Source: ECT2AJA-110-A sp035399845
Lineage (GTDB): Bacteria; Planctomycetota; Phycisphaerae; UBA1845; UTPLA1
Length of the DNA stretch: 64,000 nt
NCBI GenBank assembly: GCA_035399845.1
Contig: DAOPJV010000032.1
Location: 6,048 to 70,047 of the forward strand
Direction of reading: 5' to 3'
Below are positions 61,262 through 64,000 of this stretch, in pieces. Below the pieces are notes generated by a model that was given only the letters and a program-made list of their open reading frames with translations, did no database searches and had not been told where the DNA came from. Each line of letters opens with the position of its first letter. The first letter of the stretch is position 1. The position numbers and the translations under genes were made by a program.

Positions 61262-62404
61262 ATGCGAGAATTCATCACGGGCAATCAGGCCGTCGTTCGC
61301 GCGGCGATCCGCGCAGGCTGCAACTTCTTCGCCGGTTATCCCATTACGCCGGCCAGTTCCATTCTGACGGAGTTTGTGAAGGCCTTTGCCGGCGGCCGCG
61401 GGGTCATCGTCCAGACGGAGGATGAAATCGCCGCTATCGGCCAGTGCATCGGCGCCGCTATGGCGGGCGCCAAGGCGCTGACGGCCTCCTCCGGACCGGG
61501 GCTCAGTCTCTACAGCGAGAACATTGGTCTCGCACAGATGGCGGAGACGCCGCTGGTCATCGTCGACTGTCAGCGCATGGGGCCCTCGACCGGCGGCGCG
61601 ACGGCGACGGGGGAGGGTGATGTCCTCTTCGCGCGATACGTCACGGGCGGCGGCTATCCGTTGCCCGTGCTGTCGGCCGGCGATGCGGAAACCGCCTATC
61701 GGCTGACGTTCGACGCCTTCAACATCGCCGAGCGCTATCGAACGCCGGTGATTCTGCTCAGTTCCAAGGATGTGGCGCTGACGCGACAGACTGTCGATCT
61801 GGACGCCGTGACGCCGCCGGCGCTCGTCGAGCGCGATTCGCTGACGAGTGGCGACGGCGATGGATGGGAAGGGCCCTACGCCGTTGGCCGGCCGGCGGAC
61901 ATTCCGCGATTCGCGCCGCTGGGTGGCGACACGCTCGTCCGCGTGACGGGCTCGATTCACGACGAACGCGGCGTGCTCACAAACGATCGATCGAAGATCC
62001 AGGCAAAGCTCACGCATCTGGTTGAGAAGATCGAACGCAACGCCGAGGCCATGGAGCGCTTCGACGCCGACATCGATCCCGGCGCCGACACGCTGATCAT
62101 CTGTTACGGCGGCACGGAGGGCGCCGTGCGCGAGGCCGTGGATACGCTTCGCCGCGAAGGCGCCGGCGTTTCACGACTGACGCTTCATACGCTGTGGCCG
62201 ATCGCCCGCAAGGCGATTCGTGAGGCCATCACGCCCAATGTGCGGCGAATCGTCATGCCTGAACTGAACATCGGTCTCTATGCGGATGCGCTGCAGGGCG
62301 TCGTCGCGCCGAAACGGATCGAATCCATCCGGCGATACGATGGCGGCCTCATCGCCCCCGAGACAATCTGCGAACACCTGTGCGAGGAGGCGATCACGCG
62401 ATGA
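61262..62404 (+). CDS. korA: 2-oxoacid:ferredoxin oxidoreductase alpha subunit
   Basis: This 380-residue subunit begins MREFITGNQAVVRAAIRAG, followed by FFAGYPITPASSILTEF and the VQTEDEIAAIG motif of the TPP pyrimidine-binding domain. Together with the following gene it oxidises a 2-oxoacid (2-oxoglutarate, pyruvate or branched-chain keto acids) to acyl-CoA while reducing ferredoxin. The alpha chain has no N-terminal gamma domain; that domain is found on the beta chain instead. It overlaps the beta start by four bases (ATGA). Confidence 0.93.
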   Translation: MREFITGNQAVVRAAIRAGCNFFAGYPITPASSILTEFVKAFAGGRGVIVQTEDEIAAIGQCIGAAMAGAKALTASSGPGLSLYSENIGLAQMAETPLVIVDCQRMGPSTGGATATGEGDVLFARYVTGGGYPLPVLSAGDAETAYRLTFDAFNIAERYRTPVILLSSKDVALTRQTVDLDAVTPPALVERDSLTSGDGDGWEGPYAVGRPADIPRFAPLGGDTLVRVTGSIHDERGVLTNDRSKIQAKLTHLVEKIERNAEAMERFDADIDPGADTLIICYGGTEGAVREAVDTLRREGAGVSRLTLHTLWPIARKAIREAITPNVRRIVMPELNIGLYADALQGVVAPKRIESIRRYDGGLIAPETICEHLCEEAITR

Positions 62405-63726
62405 CGACGTTGACACAGGGCGAACACTCGCTGCTTCTGGCGGACAAGCAATCGATGTGCTACTGCCCGGGCTGCACCCACGCGAGCGTGCTGGAGCGGC
62501 TCGGTCACACGCTGGACGGTATGGGCGTCGATCCGCGGCGCGTCTGCATCGTCTCCGACATCGGCTGCGTTGGGACGTCCGATCGCTACTTCGACTGCCA
62601 CACATTCCACGGTCTGCACGGCCGCTCGATCACCTACGCAGAGGGGATCAAGCGCGTCCGCCCCGACACACTGGTCATTGTCTTGATCGGCGACGGCGGC
62701 TGCGGGATCGGCACGGCGCATCTCGTGCACGCGGCGCGACGCAACGCCGATATCAAGATTCTCGTCTTTAACAACTTCAACTTCGGCATGACGGGCGGCC
62801 AGGCCTCGCCGACGACCTTCCCCGGCGGGGCGACGGGAACGACACCCGGCGGCGCCGTCGATCGACCGATGGACATCTGCCAGACAGTCATCGCGAATGG
62901 CGCCAGCCACGTCGCGCGCGTGAGCGCGATGGACAAGGCGTGTTCGGCGTTTATGGAGGCGGCGCTGCGCGCGCCCGGCTTCGCTTTGGTCGACATCTGG
63001 GAGTTGTGCACGGCGTACTACCTGCCGAGGAATAAGCTGAAGCCGGCGATGCTGGATGAGTTCGCGCAGGATCTCGATATGCCGATGGGGCTGTTGCGCG
63101 ACGCGGGTCGTCCTGTCGCCATGGGGGCGTCCGTCGCGACGCCGGCGCCGACGGATAAGAAGGCGGAGGCTGTCACGGCGTCGCTCACGCTGCCGTGGAG
63201 CGGCCGCAGGGAAATCTGGATCGCCGGTTCGGCGGGGCAGCGGATTCGATCGGCGGCGGGGCTGCTCGGTGAAATGGCGACGAATGGGGAGCGCTACGCG
63301 TCGCAGACGGATGATTTTCCGATCACTGTGCGCAAGGGGCATTCCGTCTCAAGGCTCATCATGTCGGATGCGCCGATTCGTTACCTGGGCTGCGATCATC
63401 CTGACCTGCTGATCGTGCTGAGTGAAGACGGCGTGAAGCGGCTGGGGCGTCTGGACGCCTTGCCGGCGTCGTGCCATGTGATGGTCGATGCGTCGCTGAC
63501 GCTGGCGGGTCTGCCGCGCGAGCCGACGCGCTTCAACTTTCACGAGATCCAGAAACAGGTCGGCGCCGAATCGGCCGCGTGGACGATCCTCGTCAGCGCG
63601 ATTCTGCAGTTGGGGTGGATCGATGCGGACGCCTTGCGCGCCGCGGCGAGCGCGTCATTCCGAGGTTCCTATCGCGACAAGAACCTCGCCGCCCTGGAAG
63701 CCGGTATCGCGCTGCAAAACGCATAA
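62401..63726 (+). CDS. korB: 2-oxoacid:ferredoxin oxidoreductase, beta-gamma fusion subunit
   Basis: This 441-residue protein has a TPP-binding beta subunit (about 1-250) with CYCPGCTHAS, SDIGCVG, and the TPP motif GDGGCGIGTAHLVHAARRN followed by NNFNFGMTGGQ. From about residue 260 it continues with a gamma-type domain: IWIAGSAGQRIRSAAGLLGEMATNGERYASQTDDFP and VSRLIMSDAPI, matching the pyruvate/2-ketoisovalerate oxidoreductase gamma family. Gamma is usually separate or fused to alpha. No delta ferredoxin-like subunit lies here; Cys in CPGC may bind a cluster. Confidence 0.92.
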   Translation: MTTLTQGEHSLLLADKQSMCYCPGCTHASVLERLGHTLDGMGVDPRRVCIVSDIGCVGTSDRYFDCHTFHGLHGRSITYAEGIKRVRPDTLVIVLIGDGGCGIGTAHLVHAARRNADIKILVFNNFNFGMTGGQASPTTFPGGATGTTPGGAVDRPMDICQTVIANGASHVARVSAMDKACSAFMEAALRAPGFALVDIWELCTAYYLPRNKLKPAMLDEFAQDLDMPMGLLRDAGRPVAMGASVATPAPTDKKAEAVTASLTLPWSGRREIWIAGSAGQRIRSAAGLLGEMATNGERYASQTDDFPITVRKGHSVSRLIMSDAPIRYLGCDHPDLLIVLSEDGVKRLGRLDALPASCHVMVDASLTLAGLPREPTRFNFHEIQKQVGAESAAWTILVSAILQLGWIDADALRAAASASFRGSYRDKNLAALEAGIALQNA

Positions 63727-63748
63727 CGCAAACGCCCTCGCGATTTCG

Positions 63749-63786
63749 GGTGGCATACTTGCTCCCAAAGGCAAGCATGTGGAAGG
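63749..63786. repeat. Dispersed palindromic repeat, copy 4
   Basis: GGTGGCATACTTGCTCCCAA then AGGCAAGCATGTGGAAG, a slightly diverged copy of the family with one base change in the stem (ATACTTGC versus GCAAGCAT). It lies right after korB. Confidence 0.75.
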
Positions 63787-63794
63787 ATTTGTAG

Positions 63795-63811
63795 GGCGGG
63801 TTCCACCCGCC
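63795..63811. repeat. Short perfect hairpin
   Basis: GGCGGGT and ACCCGCC surround a three-base loop TCC, directly after the dispersed repeat. A similar hairpin also follows copy 3 (CCACCCC/GGGGTGG), so it may belong to the same composite element. Confidence 0.5.
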
Positions 63812-63875
63812 TTCCCGTTTGTCGGGCGCCGGGCTCCCCCCAGAAGACACGCGTGAGAAGTCGCGCAAACATTCC

Positions 63876-63899
63876 GAGCCGCGACCGTGAGGGAGTCGG
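63876..63899. repeat. Second short dispersed repeat, copy 2
   Basis: GAGCCGCGACCGTGAGGGAG and the next bases match the copy at 27606-27629 with three changes over 24 bases. Confidence 0.55.
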
Positions 63900-64000
63900 T
63901 CGCGCGGCGTCGCCATGACGAGCGAGGTTGTTGCGCGGGCGCCCGCTAGGCTCCGTCTGAAAACTCGATTTTATTTGCAAGAGTGTCCGATGTCATAAGA

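Larger units (their letters stand above)
63727..64000. other. Noncoding right edge with repeats
   Basis: After the korB stop there is no gene to the end of the window. The segment holds two dispersed repeats (listed separately) and a GGCGGGT-TCC-ACCCGCC hairpin at 63795-63811. Confidence 0.55.

Overview
The window is a GC-rich stretch of a bacterial chromosome, most likely from a planctomycete, perhaps of the Phycisphaerae kind. This is inferred from content, because no rRNA marker is present. The clues are a long secreted protein with Cys-rich GACC-type repeats and Asp/Asn-rich calcium-loop repeats, a dockerin-tailed secreted protein, an ECF sigma factor paired with a Ser/Thr kinase, many lipoproteins and HEAT or TPR proteins, and short dispersed palindromic repeats after genes. 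I see no tRNA, rRNA, CRISPR array, phage or transposase gene.

Layout. 1-13064: the start of a heavy-metal P-type ATPase (cut by the window edge) and an ABC-2 permease on the minus strand. Then comes a plus-strand block of three SPFH (HflK/HflC/prohibitin-like) membrane proteins, an ABC ATPase, a second ABC-2 permease and a large membrane-anchored helical protein. 13046-16021: a HAD phosphatase, a four-CBS protein, a 46-residue membrane microprotein and a secreted endonuclease/exonuclease/phosphatase-fold enzyme. 16225-21797: a polyphosphate cluster (sixA-like phosphatase, CHAD protein, exopolyphosphatase with HD domain, polyphosphate kinase). 21912-29405: a two-part membrane protein, a VTT protein, a rhodanese/MauE pair, divergent M14 and M24 peptidases, and ispG, with repeat-rich noncoding DNA before ispG.

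29424-43661: mostly secreted proteins and lipoproteins: a dockerin protein, an erythromycin-esterase-like protein, an acetolactate-decarboxylase-like lipoprotein, an alpha/beta hydrolase, a SUKH-HEAT protein, a transglutaminase-like protein and several unknowns. It ends with an RtcB RNA ligase. 43789-50235: a giant Cys-rich surface protein, then an ECF sigma factor followed by a Ser/Thr kinase fused through one membrane segment to an oligopeptide-type ABC solute-binding domain. 50810-56351: a small membrane protein, a cytochrome c'-like protein, a MacB/LolD-type ABC pair, an SppA-like lipoprotein peptidase and a zinc-ribbon/vWA-like protein. 56507-64000: a P-loop kinase-like protein with an odd Walker A, a HEAT protein, asnA, and a 2-oxoacid:ferredoxin oxidoreductase whose gamma domain is fused to the beta subunit.

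The two most interesting systems are the kinase with a built-in solute-binding sensor next to its own sigma factor, and the three-SPFH plus ABC exporter operon. Functions are assigned from motifs read by eye; no database search was run.
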